This document shows positions 35,313 to 43,243 of a DNA stretch of 64,000 nt, in pieces. The stretch comes from Myxococcota bacterium (lineage in GTDB: Bacteria > Myxococcota_A > UBA9160 > UBA4427), in the NCBI GenBank assembly GCA_028278345.1, contig JANQEL010000290.1, positions 37,098 to 101,097 on the forward strand. Reading direction: 5' to 3'. Under the pieces are notes generated by a model. That model did no database searches. It had not been told where the DNA came from and saw nothing but the letters and a program-made list of their open reading frames with translations. Numbering within the stretch: position 1 is the stretch's first letter; the number at the start of each line of letters is the position of its first letter. Both the position numbers and the translations under genes were made by a program.

Positions 35313-36482
35313 GTGACTACGACGCCCGATACGCGACACCTGCTCGCTCCCGTCGATCGCCCCGATGCCGTGATGGTTCGCGGCGAGGGCAGCTATCTCT
35401 TCGACGCGGACGGGCGTCGTTACCTCGACTTCGTTCAGGGTTGGGCGGTGAACGTGCTCGGGCATTGTCCGCCCGAGATCGTCGGTGCGTTGAACACCCA
35501 GGCCAGGGCGTTGATCAACGCCAGCCCGGCGTATCACAACGGGCCCCACCTCGAATACGCCGCGAAGCTGTGTGATGCCGCTGGGCTCGACCGCGTCTTC
35601 TTCTGCAATAGCGGCGCTGAAGCGAACGAGGGTGCGATCAAGCTCGCGCGCAAGTGGGGCCAGGCCGAACGCGCTGGGGCCTTCGAGATCATCTCGTTCA
35701 CCGGGGCATTCCACGGGCGAACCCTCGCCACCATGGCGGCGACCGACAAGCCGGGCTGGAGCGAACTCTTCGGGCCGGCGTCGCCCGGTTTTCGCAAGGT
35801 GGCGTTCGGAGACATCGCCGCAGTCGAAAGCGCGATCGATGCCTCGACGGTCGCCGTGATGATCGAACCCGTCCAGGGAGAGAGCGGTGTCGTCGATCCA
35901 CCCAAGGGATTTCTCGGCGAACTGCGAGAGCTGACGAAACGCAAGGGCGTGCTCTTGATCTGCGACGAGATCCAGACCGGCATGGCGCGAACGGGGCCGC
36001 TGTTCGCACATCAGGCGGATGGCATCACGCCCGACATCATGACCCTCGGCAAGGGAATCGGCGGCGGCGTTCCGCTGGCCGCAGTGCTTTCGAGTGAAGA
36101 AGTCGCGCGCTTCGAACCCGGCGACCAGGGCGGCACCTTCAACGGCAATCCGCTCATGATGGCGGTGGGGCTCGCGGTGCTCGAGCGGGTGACCGCGCCC
36201 GACTTCGTCGAGCACGCGAAGGGCGTTGCGCAGCACCTGGAGCAACGGCTCGCCGCCCTGTGCGACGAGAACCCGGGCATGCAGCGCAGCGGAAGCGGAC
36301 ACCTCCGCGCGCTCGTGCTCACGCGGGAAGACGCGAAGGAGATCGCGGCGCGCTGTTACGAAGCCGGTCTGCTGATCAACGCACCCCGCCCCGACCGGCT
36401 CCGCTTCATGCCCGCCCTGACGACGAGCATCGATGAGGTCGACGACATGATCGCGATCCTGAAATCGTCGTTTGCCGGCTGA
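35313..36482 (+). CDS. argD: Acetylornithine-type class III aminotransferase
   Basis: 389 aa PLP enzyme. Landmarks: YLDFVQGWAVNVLGHCPPEIV, FFCNSGAEANEGAIKLARKWG, FHGRTLATMAAT, EPVQGESGVV, LLICDEIQTGMARTG, the PLP Lys in TLGKGIGGGVPLAAVL, and GDQGGTFNGNPLM. The best fit is N-acetylornithine aminotransferase of arginine synthesis, although succinylornithine and related diamine aminotransferases look similar. The GTG start lacks a strong Shine-Dalgarno. No other arg genes are adjacent. Confidence 0.85.
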   Translation: MTTTPDTRHLLAPVDRPDAVMVRGEGSYLFDADGRRYLDFVQGWAVNVLGHCPPEIVGALNTQARALINASPAYHNGPHLEYAAKLCDAAGLDRVFFCNSGAEANEGAIKLARKWGQAERAGAFEIISFTGAFHGRTLATMAATDKPGWSELFGPASPGFRKVAFGDIAAVESAIDASTVAVMIEPVQGESGVVDPPKGFLGELRELTKRKGVLLICDEIQTGMARTGPLFAHQADGITPDIMTLGKGIGGGVPLAAVLSSEEVARFEPGDQGGTFNGNPLMMAVGLAVLERVTAPDFVEHAKGVAQHLEQRLAALCDENPGMQRSGSGHLRALVLTREDAKEIAARCYEAGLLINAPRPDRLRFMPALTTSIDEVDDMIAILKSSFAG

Positions 36483-36563
36483 GTTCGCACTCGAATCGCT
36501 CTGCTGCCAGATCGCTCGATCTGAGCGATCCTGCGCCCCGGAACGAAAACCGAGAGGGGTGGG

Positions 36564-37691
36564 ATGAGCGGCACAGTCATCACGGGAACGGGGCTTTTCA
36601 CCCCGAGCGACGGCATCACGAACGAGGAGCTCGTCGCCTCACTCACCAAGGCCACCGAGCGCTGGAACGCAGAGCATCGCGAAGAGATCGAGCGCGGCGA
36701 GCTCGTCGAACGCGATATCCCCTCCGAGCGCTTCATCGTGAAGGCCTCGGGCGTCGGCCATCGCTACGTGATGGACAAGACGGGTGTGCTCGATCCCGAC
36801 CGCCTCTGCCCGCGGCTTCCCCTGCGCGGTGAGGACGAGCTGTCGATCCAGGCCGAGATCTGTCTCGAAGCGGCGAACGAAGCCCTCGCCCAGGCGGGAC
36901 GCACCGGCGCCGATGTCGACGCGGTGATCGTCGGCTGCTCGAACCTGCAACGCCCCTACCCCGCCGTGGCCATCGAGGTACAGGAAGCCCTCGGCGCCAG
37001 TGGCTTCGCATACGACATGAACGTGGCCTGCTCGTCGGCGACCTTCGCGCTCCAGAACGCCGTCGATGCGGTGCGTTCGGGCAACGCGCGTTGCGCCCTC
37101 GTGCTCTGCCCCGAGATCACCTCCGGTCACAACAACTTCGAAATGCGCGAGTTCCACTTCATCTTCGGCGACGCCTGCACCGCCGTGCTCGTCGAACCCG
37201 AAGACGCTGCGAAGCCTGGTGAAACCTGGGAGATCGTCGGCACCCGCCTCGCCACGAAGTACTCGAACAACATCCGTAACGACTTCGGCTTCCTCAACCG
37301 CAGCGAGGATGGCGTCCGGCATCCCCACGAGCTGGTCTTTCGACAGAACGGTCGCAGGGTCTTCAAGGACGTCTGCCCCATGGTCGCAAAGCACATCGGC
37401 GCCCATCTCGAAGACCTGGGCATCCCGCTCGAGAGCGTGAAGCGCCTCTGGCTCCACCAGGCCAACCTCGGGATGAACAAGTTGATCGCAAAGACGCTGC
37501 TCGGCCGCGAGGTCGAGCCCGAAGAAGCGCCGGTGATCCTCGACGAGTACGCGAATACGAGCTCGGCGGGTTCGGTGATCGCCTTCCACAAACACCGCGA
37601 CGGCCTCGCGGCCGGAGACCACGCCGTGCTCTGCTCCTTCGGCGCGGGCTACTCGGTGGGAAGCGTCATCCTGCGCAAGCGCAGCGACTGA
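36564..37691 (+). CDS. KAS III-like beta-ketoacyl-ACP synthase (PA3286 type)
   Basis: 375 aa thiolase-fold enzyme with the Cys-His-Asn triad: MNVACSSATFALQNAV (Cys), LWLHQANLGMNKLIAK (His) and YANTSSAGSVIA (Asn). From memory it closely follows the text of Pseudomonas aeruginosa PA3286 (VISGTGLYTP, NIRNNFGFLNR, HFIFGDACTAVIVE), which condenses octanoyl-CoA with malonyl-ACP to shunt beta-oxidation products into fatty-acid synthesis. It is longer than housekeeping FabH (about 320). The ATG has GAGAGGGGTGGG upstream. It lies downstream of the argD-like gene on the same strand. Confidence 0.85.
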   Translation: MSGTVITGTGLFTPSDGITNEELVASLTKATERWNAEHREEIERGELVERDIPSERFIVKASGVGHRYVMDKTGVLDPDRLCPRLPLRGEDELSIQAEICLEAANEALAQAGRTGADVDAVIVGCSNLQRPYPAVAIEVQEALGASGFAYDMNVACSSATFALQNAVDAVRSGNARCALVLCPEITSGHNNFEMREFHFIFGDACTAVLVEPEDAAKPGETWEIVGTRLATKYSNNIRNDFGFLNRSEDGVRHPHELVFRQNGRRVFKDVCPMVAKHIGAHLEDLGIPLESVKRLWLHQANLGMNKLIAKTLLGREVEPEEAPVILDEYANTSSAGSVIAFHKHRDGLAAGDHAVLCSFGAGYSVGSVILRKRSD

Positions 37692-37706
37692 GCGGCGAAT
37701 CGCGAA

Positions 37707-38126
37707 CTACCCGCGCCCCTTCTTGTCGAGGTGGTACGTCAGCGCTGCCGCGATGCAGCTCTTCAGGCTGCGCTTCGGGATGCGATCGTTCGCCCCGAAG
37801 ACGATGGCGCGGTTGCCGTCGAACTCGAGCTCGCCCGAAAAGCGCTCGCGAAACTCCGACACGAGTGACGTCTGACAGTGGAAGTACATCGCGTACTGGT
37901 CGGGCGCCTTCTCCTTCCAGTCGATGCGGATCGTGCTGCCACTCTTCGTCTTCGAGGTGAGATAGGCGGGCTCGCCCCACTTGAGCGTTTCTTCGAGCTC
38001 CCCCACTCCTTCGGTCGCGGCGGCGGTCTCGAGGATCAGCTCGCGCAGGGCCAGGAGCTTGCGCCGGAACTTCGGCGGGTAGCGGTCGAATACCTCGGCG
38101 ACCTGCGGATTTCGGATCGGCTTCAC
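37707..38126 (-). CDS. DUF1801 domain protein
   Basis: 139 aa. The stretch VFDRYPPKFRRKLLALRELILETAAATEGVGELEETLKWGEPAYLTSKTKSGSTIRIDWKEKAPDQYAMYFHCQTSLV matches DUF1801 (YdhG-like), a small cytoplasmic family of unknown function. GTG 38126 is used; the ORF track starts 96 codons upstream inside the divergent PhyH promoter and gene. It converges with the KAS III gene, 15 bases apart. Confidence 0.8.
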   Translation of the reverse strand: MKPIRNPQVAEVFDRYPPKFRRKLLALRELILETAAATEGVGELEETLKWGEPAYLTSKTKSGSTIRIDWKEKAPDQYAMYFHCQTSLVSEFRERFSGELEFDGNRAIVFGANDRIPKRSLKSCIAAALTYHLDKKGRG

Positions 38127-38194
38127 GTTGCACCCCTGCTCACGAGGGCACGCTATCGCCGATCGAGCGGGTACCGCCAGCGAGAGAAGCGCCG

Positions 38195-38214
38195 CTACTG
38201 TCAGGCTACAGTCA
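38195..38214. repeat. Direct repeat CTACWGTCA upstream of PhyH gene
   Basis: CTACTGTCA (38195-38203) and CTACAGTCA (38206-38214) form an 11-base-period direct repeat with one mismatch, about 28 bases before the PhyH ATG. It resembles a site for a tandem-binding regulator; none is identified. Confidence 0.4.
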
Positions 38215-38241
38215 CCGTCCCGACCTTGAGGAGAGAACCGC

Positions 38242-39174
38242 ATGAGCCTCGAAACCCTGGCCCCCGACAGCAAGCCCGTCGACATCGTCGCGGCGCTCCA
38301 GCGCGATGGCGCGTGCATCGTACGCGAGGTGCTCGATGCCGAGACCCTCGAGCGCCTCAACGCGGATCTCGCGCCGTGGATCGAGCGATCGAAGCCCGGC
38401 AGTGACGACTTCACCGGTCGCCAAACGAAGCGAACGGGTGCCCTGGTCGCGCGCTGCCCCGAGTCACGCCCGATCGTGACGCACCCGCTGATCCTCGAAG
38501 CCGCGAATGCCTTCCTCGATCCGTGGTGTCATCGCATCCAGCTTCATCTCACCCAGACGATCCACATCATGCCCGGTCAGGGCTCGCAAGCGCTTCACCG
38601 CGATCGCCTCGCGTGGGGCGGCTTCATTCCCAAGCCGATCGAACCCCAGTTCAACACCATCTGGGCACTGACCGACTTCACGAAAGAGAACGGCGCGACG
38701 CACGTCATTCCCGGCAGCCAGGACTGGCCCCTCGATCGCAACCCCGAATCACCCGACGAGAGCATCCAGGCAGAGATGACCGCGGGGTCGGTGCTCTGTT
38801 ACAGCGGCACGGTGATACACGGCGGCGGTCAGAACAACACGGATGCTGCAAGGCTGGGTTTGAACATCACCTACTGCCTGAGCTGGTTGAGGCAGGAGGA
38901 GAACCAATACCTCTCTTGCCCGCCGCACATCGCGAAGGACCTCGACCCGACCCTCACGGACCTGCTCGGCTACACGATGGGCAATTACGCCCTCGGCTAC
39001 TACGCGAGCCCCGAGATGGTCGACGATCTGCCCGATACCCTGCCGCCGGAGATCGCGCTGGGCCGCAAGCCGGATGGGATCCCCGGCAACACGCTGATCT
39101 CGAACGGTCCCACCGACGCGAACGTAGACGACCTGGTCGCAAGGGCCGGAACGAATTCCAGCCAAGTCGAGTAG
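38242..39174 (+). CDS. Phytanoyl-CoA dioxygenase family protein
   Basis: 310 aa Fe(II)/2-oxoglutarate-type oxygenase. The facial triad is visible as HRD (QALHRDRLAWGG) and the distal His in CYSGTVIHGGGQNN, followed by the Arg region ARLGLNITYCLSWLRQEENQYLS. Substrate specificity is not readable from sequence; the family hydroxylates fatty acyl-CoAs and many secondary metabolites. ATG follows TTGAGGAGAGAACCGC. It is transcribed divergently from DUF1801. Confidence 0.87.
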   Translation: MSLETLAPDSKPVDIVAALQRDGACIVREVLDAETLERLNADLAPWIERSKPGSDDFTGRQTKRTGALVARCPESRPIVTHPLILEAANAFLDPWCHRIQLHLTQTIHIMPGQGSQALHRDRLAWGGFIPKPIEPQFNTIWALTDFTKENGATHVIPGSQDWPLDRNPESPDESIQAEMTAGSVLCYSGTVIHGGGQNNTDAARLGLNITYCLSWLRQEENQYLSCPPHIAKDLDPTLTDLLGYTMGNYALGYYASPEMVDDLPDTLPPEIALGRKPDGIPGNTLISNGPTDANVDDLVARAGTNSSQVE

Positions 39175-39180
39175 CGCCGT

Positions 39181-40923
39181 TCAGCGCATCCCGTTCGTCG
39201 CGCGGAAGACGGTCTCGCCGTCCTTCACCGTTTCGAGGACACGCACCTCGCGCAGCGTCGTCGGATCGATTTCGAGGGGGTTGCGATCGAGCACGATGAG
39301 ATCGGCTCGCTTGCCCACCGAAAGCGAACCCTTCCCATGGGCCTCGTGGAACTGCCGCGCGGCTTCGAGGGTGGAGGCCTGCAGGGCTTCGAGCACGGTG
39401 ATGCGTTGCTCGGGCCCGATCACGCGTCCACTGCGCGTGGTTCGATTGACCGCGGCCCAGACCAACATCCACGGATCGACGGGATGCACGGGCGAGTCGT
39501 GGTGGAGGCTGACCGAAAGCCCCCGGTCGATCGCCGAGCGCGCCGGATTCAAGCGTGCGCTGCGCTCCGGTCCATAGATCTGCGCGACGTGGAAGTCGCC
39601 GAAGTAGAAGTTGTGGGCGACCTGGAAGGTGATGTGCGCATCGAGCTCGGCGAGGGCGGCGAGCTGCTCTTCTTTCGCCTGCTGAACGTGGATGAGTTGG
39701 GGGCCGCGATCGGCGCCCGGCACGGCCTCGCGCGCCGCGCGTAGGGCCACGATCGCCTGTTCGACCGCGGCGTCGCCGAGGGCGTGAATGTAGACGGGAT
39801 TGCCCGCCTCGAAGTGGGAAGTGACCAGGGCGTCGACGTCCGCTTGCGATGCGAAGTGGGAATAGCCGCGGTAGTCGACCTCGCCCGGGAGTTGAACGTG
39901 ATAGGGCTCCTGGAGATAGGCGGAGCGCCCCGGCGAACCGCCATCGAGGATGATCTTCGCACCGCCCACCCGGAAGCGACGGTCGTAGGTCTCCGAGCGC
40001 AGGGCGCGCACCTCTTCGGGCCCGTACTCCTGCACGAGCGGTACGGCGATCACATCGACCGGAAGGCGGTCCTCCTCCGCGAGCGCGCGAAGCAGCCGAA
40101 TCGCGAGCAGCGTGCCCGCCATCTCGGTGAGGGTGGTGTAACCCTGCGCAACGTAGTGGCCCACCGCGCGCTCGGCGCGTTCGAGGACAGCATCGCCCAG
40201 AGGGCCTTCGACGGATCCTCCGGCTCCCCCGCCGAGCAACCCGTTCAGGATGGGGAACACCACTGGAAACATCGCTGTCTCCTGAAGGAGGCCATTGGGC
40301 TCGCTCCCACCGTCGACGCGAAGAATGCGTCCGCCCTTCGGGTCCGGGGTCGTTGCGCTGATGCCCACGAGCTCGAGACCCTTCCCGTTCACCACCACCT
40401 GATGTGAAGAGAAATGGATCAACACGATCGGCACTTCGCTGCTCACCGCATCGAGATCGAAGCGATCGGGATGCCGCGCCTCTTCGAGCATGGCGTGGTC
40501 GTAGCCCCAACCCACGAGCCACCCGATCTCGCCCACGCCCGCCGTTTCCAGTCGCTCGCGCAGGGCCTGCTGGATCGCCCGGATACTGTCGGCCGGACCC
40601 GCGGGAGGGGGATCGAGATTCACCACGGCGAGCTTTGCCGAGGTCATCGTCAGGTGGCTATGCCCGTCGAAGAAGCCGGGCATCAGCGTGCGGCCGGCGA
40701 GATCAATCGAACGTGTCGAGGGTCCGCTTGACTTCGACACGTCTTCCATCGAACCGACGGCGAGGATTCGTCCGCCTCCGACTGCCAGTGCTTCGACCTG
40801 CGGATCGTCGTCCTCCATCGTGAGGATCGGACCGCCGTGATAGATGACGTCGGCCATCGGCCCGGGCTGCGCGCAACCCAGCAGCGTCACGACGAGGAAT
40901 AATCGGAGAGGAGGAAACCTCAT
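39181..40923 (-). CDS. YtcJ-like amidohydrolase, predicted lipoprotein
   Basis: 580 aa. N-terminal lipoprotein signal LRLFLVVTLLGC. The metal-dependent hydrolase family 3 layout follows: DVIYHGGPILTMEDDDPQVEALAVGGGRILAVG, DLAGRTLMPGFFDGHSHL (HxH metal pair), ILDGGSPGRSAYL, IHALGDAAVEQAI, SLHHDSPV and IGPEQRITVLEALQASTLEAAR. It acts outside the inner membrane on an unknown amide- or ester-like substrate. It is likely co-transcribed with the SRPBCC gene upstream, since six bases separate them. Confidence 0.85.
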   Translation of the reverse strand: MRFPPLRLFLVVTLLGCAQPGPMADVIYHGGPILTMEDDDPQVEALAVGGGRILAVGSMEDVSKSSGPSTRSIDLAGRTLMPGFFDGHSHLTMTSAKLAVVNLDPPPAGPADSIRAIQQALRERLETAGVGEIGWLVGWGYDHAMLEEARHPDRFDLDAVSSEVPIVLIHFSSHQVVVNGKGLELVGISATTPDPKGGRILRVDGGSEPNGLLQETAMFPVVFPILNGLLGGGAGGSVEGPLGDAVLERAERAVGHYVAQGYTTLTEMAGTLLAIRLLRALAEEDRLPVDVIAVPLVQEYGPEEVRALRSETYDRRFRVGGAKIILDGGSPGRSAYLQEPYHVQLPGEVDYRGYSHFASQADVDALVTSHFEAGNPVYIHALGDAAVEQAIVALRAAREAVPGADRGPQLIHVQQAKEEQLAALAELDAHITFQVAHNFYFGDFHVAQIYGPERSARLNPARSAIDRGLSVSLHHDSPVHPVDPWMLVWAAVNRTTRSGRVIGPEQRITVLEALQASTLEAARQFHEAHGKGSLSVGKRADLIVLDRNPLEIDPTTLREVRVLETVKDGETVFRATNGMR

Positions 40924-40929
40924 CGACGA

Positions 40930-41394
40930 TCAGCTCCCTTCTGGTGTCCCATGCATCCGCCGCAATCGATGGTGACGCCAGAAGAAGGTCGCGCGGAACA
41001 GCAAGCCTTGAATCGCATCCAACCACGCGATGCGGGGAACGAAGCGAATGCGATCGGTTACGCGGCATCCCGTGGCGGTGGGTTCGAAAATCCGTTCGTG
41101 CTCCCAGACCCGCTGGGAGAGCATCGAAGAGCGCTCGAGAAAGCGCCGACCGGGTTCGACTTCTTCGAAGACCACGTCGTCGTACTCCACCGGCAAGATG
41201 CTGAAGAGCAGGATCCAACTGCGAAACTGCTTCACCCCCGGTTGCCAGCGATCGACGAGATCCGTCGCGTTCGCAGGAAACGTCATGCGCAGAAACGGCA
41301 GGAACTCGCGATTCACACCGACCGGATCGATGGCCTGCGCCCAGGCCTCCTCGGCCGATACGCACAGCTCCGATGATCGTTCGAATTCGCCCAC
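40930..41394 (-). CDS. SRPBCC-superfamily protein
   Basis: 154 aa. Helix-grip fold text: FERSSELCVSAEEAWAQAIDPVGVNREFLPFLRMTFP, DDVVFEEVEPGRRFLERSSMLSQRVWEHERIFEPTATGCRVTDRIRFVPR. Such proteins bind lipids or polyketides, and the ligand here is unknown. Its neighbours are the HAD phosphatase upstream and the amidohydrolase downstream on the same strand. The start is a GTG. Confidence 0.75.
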   Translation of the reverse strand: MGEFERSSELCVSAEEAWAQAIDPVGVNREFLPFLRMTFPANATDLVDRWQPGVKQFRSWILLFSILPVEYDDVVFEEVEPGRRFLERSSMLSQRVWEHERIFEPTATGCRVTDRIRFVPRIAWLDAIQGLLFRATFFWRHHRLRRMHGTPEGS

Positions 41395-41427
41395 GCGGGT
41401 GCCCTCGCCTTCTTTCGGTCGAGAGTT

Positions 41428-42105
41428 CTACCGCACCGAGCGGGGATCTTCGAATGAACGCACCTCCCAACCGCGCTCTCGCGCCTCGCGTTCGAGTTCG
41501 GCATCGGGGTTCGTCGCGATCGGGTTGCCCACGATTCCCAGCGCGGGCAGATCGCTGATGGAATCGGAGTAGAAGTAGCTGCGGTCGAGGTCGACCTCGT
41601 GCTCGGCGATGAAGGTCTCGAGGTAGTGGAGCTTGCCTTGTTCGAGACAGATCGGTCCCACGCAGCGGCCCGTCAACACCCCGTTGCGGGTTTCCATGCG
41701 CGTACAAATCACGTGCTCGATGCCGAGCCAATCGGCCAGGGGTTCGACGACGTAGGGGATCGAGCCAGAAACGATCGCCACCACGTGATCGTCCCCGAGG
41801 TGCTCTTGGATCAGCTGGATGATTTCCGGATAGACCTGCTTGGCCATGTAGCGATCGAAGAGTTCTCGCCCTTCGTCGATCATGGTCGCTTCGTCGAGAC
41901 CCTCGAGGCCGACGAGCATGTTCTGCGTCCAGGTCGACACATCGAGCCAGCCGAGTTGGAACTGCACGGTCGAAGTGAAACCGCGCAAGATGTCGAAGAC
42001 ACCGAAGCGACCCTTCTTCCAGGAGTCGCGCATGTAGACCTCCGCGGAGCTACCCGCGATGATCGTCTTGTCCATGTCGAAGAAGGCGCCGACTTTCTTC
42101 GACAT
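41428..42105 (-). CDS. HAD-IB family hydrolase (SerB-like)
   Basis: 225 aa. HAD motif I FFDMDKTIIAGSSA, motif II VAIVSGSIPYVVEPLADWLGIEHVICTRME, and motif III/IV YFYSDSISDLPALGIVGNPIATNPDAEL. Subfamily IB covers phosphoserine phosphatase relatives and some phosphatases of phospholipid metabolism (CicA-like). The ORF-track frame continues upstream through rodA in the wrong frame; ATG 42105 overlaps the rodA stop. It is the last gene of the rod-shape operon, a position often taken by unrelated genes. Confidence 0.82.
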   Translation of the reverse strand: MSKKVGAFFDMDKTIIAGSSAEVYMRDSWKKGRFGVFDILRGFTSTVQFQLGWLDVSTWTQNMLVGLEGLDEATMIDEGRELFDRYMAKQVYPEIIQLIQEHLGDDHVVAIVSGSIPYVVEPLADWLGIEHVICTRMETRNGVLTGRCVGPICLEQGKLHYLETFIAEHEVDLDRSYFYSDSISDLPALGIVGNPIATNPDAELEREARERGWEVRSFEDPRSVR

Positions 42106-43211
42106 CAGAACAGGTACCGGCGCATCGAAATATTGAGCAGCAACGCGAGCGAGATGAAGGCCGCGAGCATCGCGGAGCCGCCGTAGCTGAAGAGCGGGAG
42201 CGGCACGCCGATCACGGGGGCGAGCCCGAGCACCATGGCGATGTTGATCACCGCGGGCCAGAAGAGCGTGCCCACCAGGCCCACCGCCAGCATCGCGCCG
42301 AAGCCATCCTTCGAACTCGATGCGATCCAGAGCCCCCACAGCAGCATCGCGAGGAAGAGCGAGAGCACCACGATGCAGCCCACGAAGCCCCACTCCTCGG
42401 CGAGCACGGAGAAGATGAAGTCGGTGTGCTGTGTCGGCAGGAAGCGCAACTGGGTCTGCGTGCCTTCCATCCAACCGCGTCCGAAGAGGCCACCGGCGCC
42501 CACCGCGATGCGCGACTGCATCGCCTGGTAGCCCGACGAGAGCGGGTCGCGCTCGGGATCGATGAAATCGAGGATGCGCTGCTGCTGATACGGCCGCAGG
42601 CCGTAGGTCCACAGCGCCGTCGCGGCCCCGACCCCGGCCGCCGCCAACCCCGCCCAGGCCCGCGTGGAGATGCGGATGAAGGGAAGGAAGGTGAGCGCCA
42701 CGAGCAGCGTGAGCAGCGCCACACCCATGTCCTTCTGCGCGAGGATCAAGCCCACGGGCGGTGCCGCAATCAGGATCGGCTGCACGAGTTGGCGCATGCC
42801 GGCCGAGGGATCGGGGGGCGAGCGGTGGAAGTGCCGCGCCATCATCAAGACGAGGGCGATCTTTGCGAACTCCGAGGGCTGCACGCGCCCCTCGAAGAGC
42901 CAGGCCCGCGCACCACGTGTTTCGGGCGCGACCAGGAGCGTGGCTACCAGAAGTCCGAGACTGCCGAGATAGATCAGCGGCGCGAAGCGTTCGAAGTGTC
43001 GGTAGTCGATCATCAAGATGATCACGAGCACAACCGAGCACAGCCCGACCACCATCGCCTGACGCCGCACGATGTCGGAGACGCCGCCCTCGACGCCGGC
43101 GTTGGTGGCCGAGGTGAGGTTCACGAAGGCGAAGAACACCAGGACCGCGGCGATCCCGAGGAACACCCAGTCGAAGTACTGCAGCGAGCGACGGTCGATG
43201 CTCATGCTCAT
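42105..43211 (-). CDS. rodA: Rod shape-determining SEDS glycosyltransferase RodA
   Basis: 368 aa, about ten membrane helices. SEDS landmarks: GARAWLFEGRVQPSEFAKIALVLMMARHF, LAQKDMGVALL (the catalytic-type Asp), SGYQAMQSRIAVGAGGLFGRGWMEGTQTQLRFLPTQHTDFIFSVLAEEWGFVG, and GVPLPLFSYGGSAML. It polymerises peptidoglycan glycan strands during elongation together with PBP2, encoded immediately upstream. Confidence 0.96.
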   Translation of the reverse strand: MSMSIDRRSLQYFDWVFLGIAAVLVFFAFVNLTSATNAGVEGGVSDIVRRQAMVVGLCSVVLVIILMIDYRHFERFAPLIYLGSLGLLVATLLVAPETRGARAWLFEGRVQPSEFAKIALVLMMARHFHRSPPDPSAGMRQLVQPILIAAPPVGLILAQKDMGVALLTLLVALTFLPFIRISTRAWAGLAAAGVGAATALWTYGLRPYQQQRILDFIDPERDPLSSGYQAMQSRIAVGAGGLFGRGWMEGTQTQLRFLPTQHTDFIFSVLAEEWGFVGCIVVLSLFLAMLLWGLWIASSSKDGFGAMLAVGLVGTLFWPAVINIAMVLGLAPVIGVPLPLFSYGGSAMLAAFISLALLLNISMRRYLF

Positions 43212-43243
43212 GGTTCTTGCTGCCTCGCCAGCGTCACCTCGGG

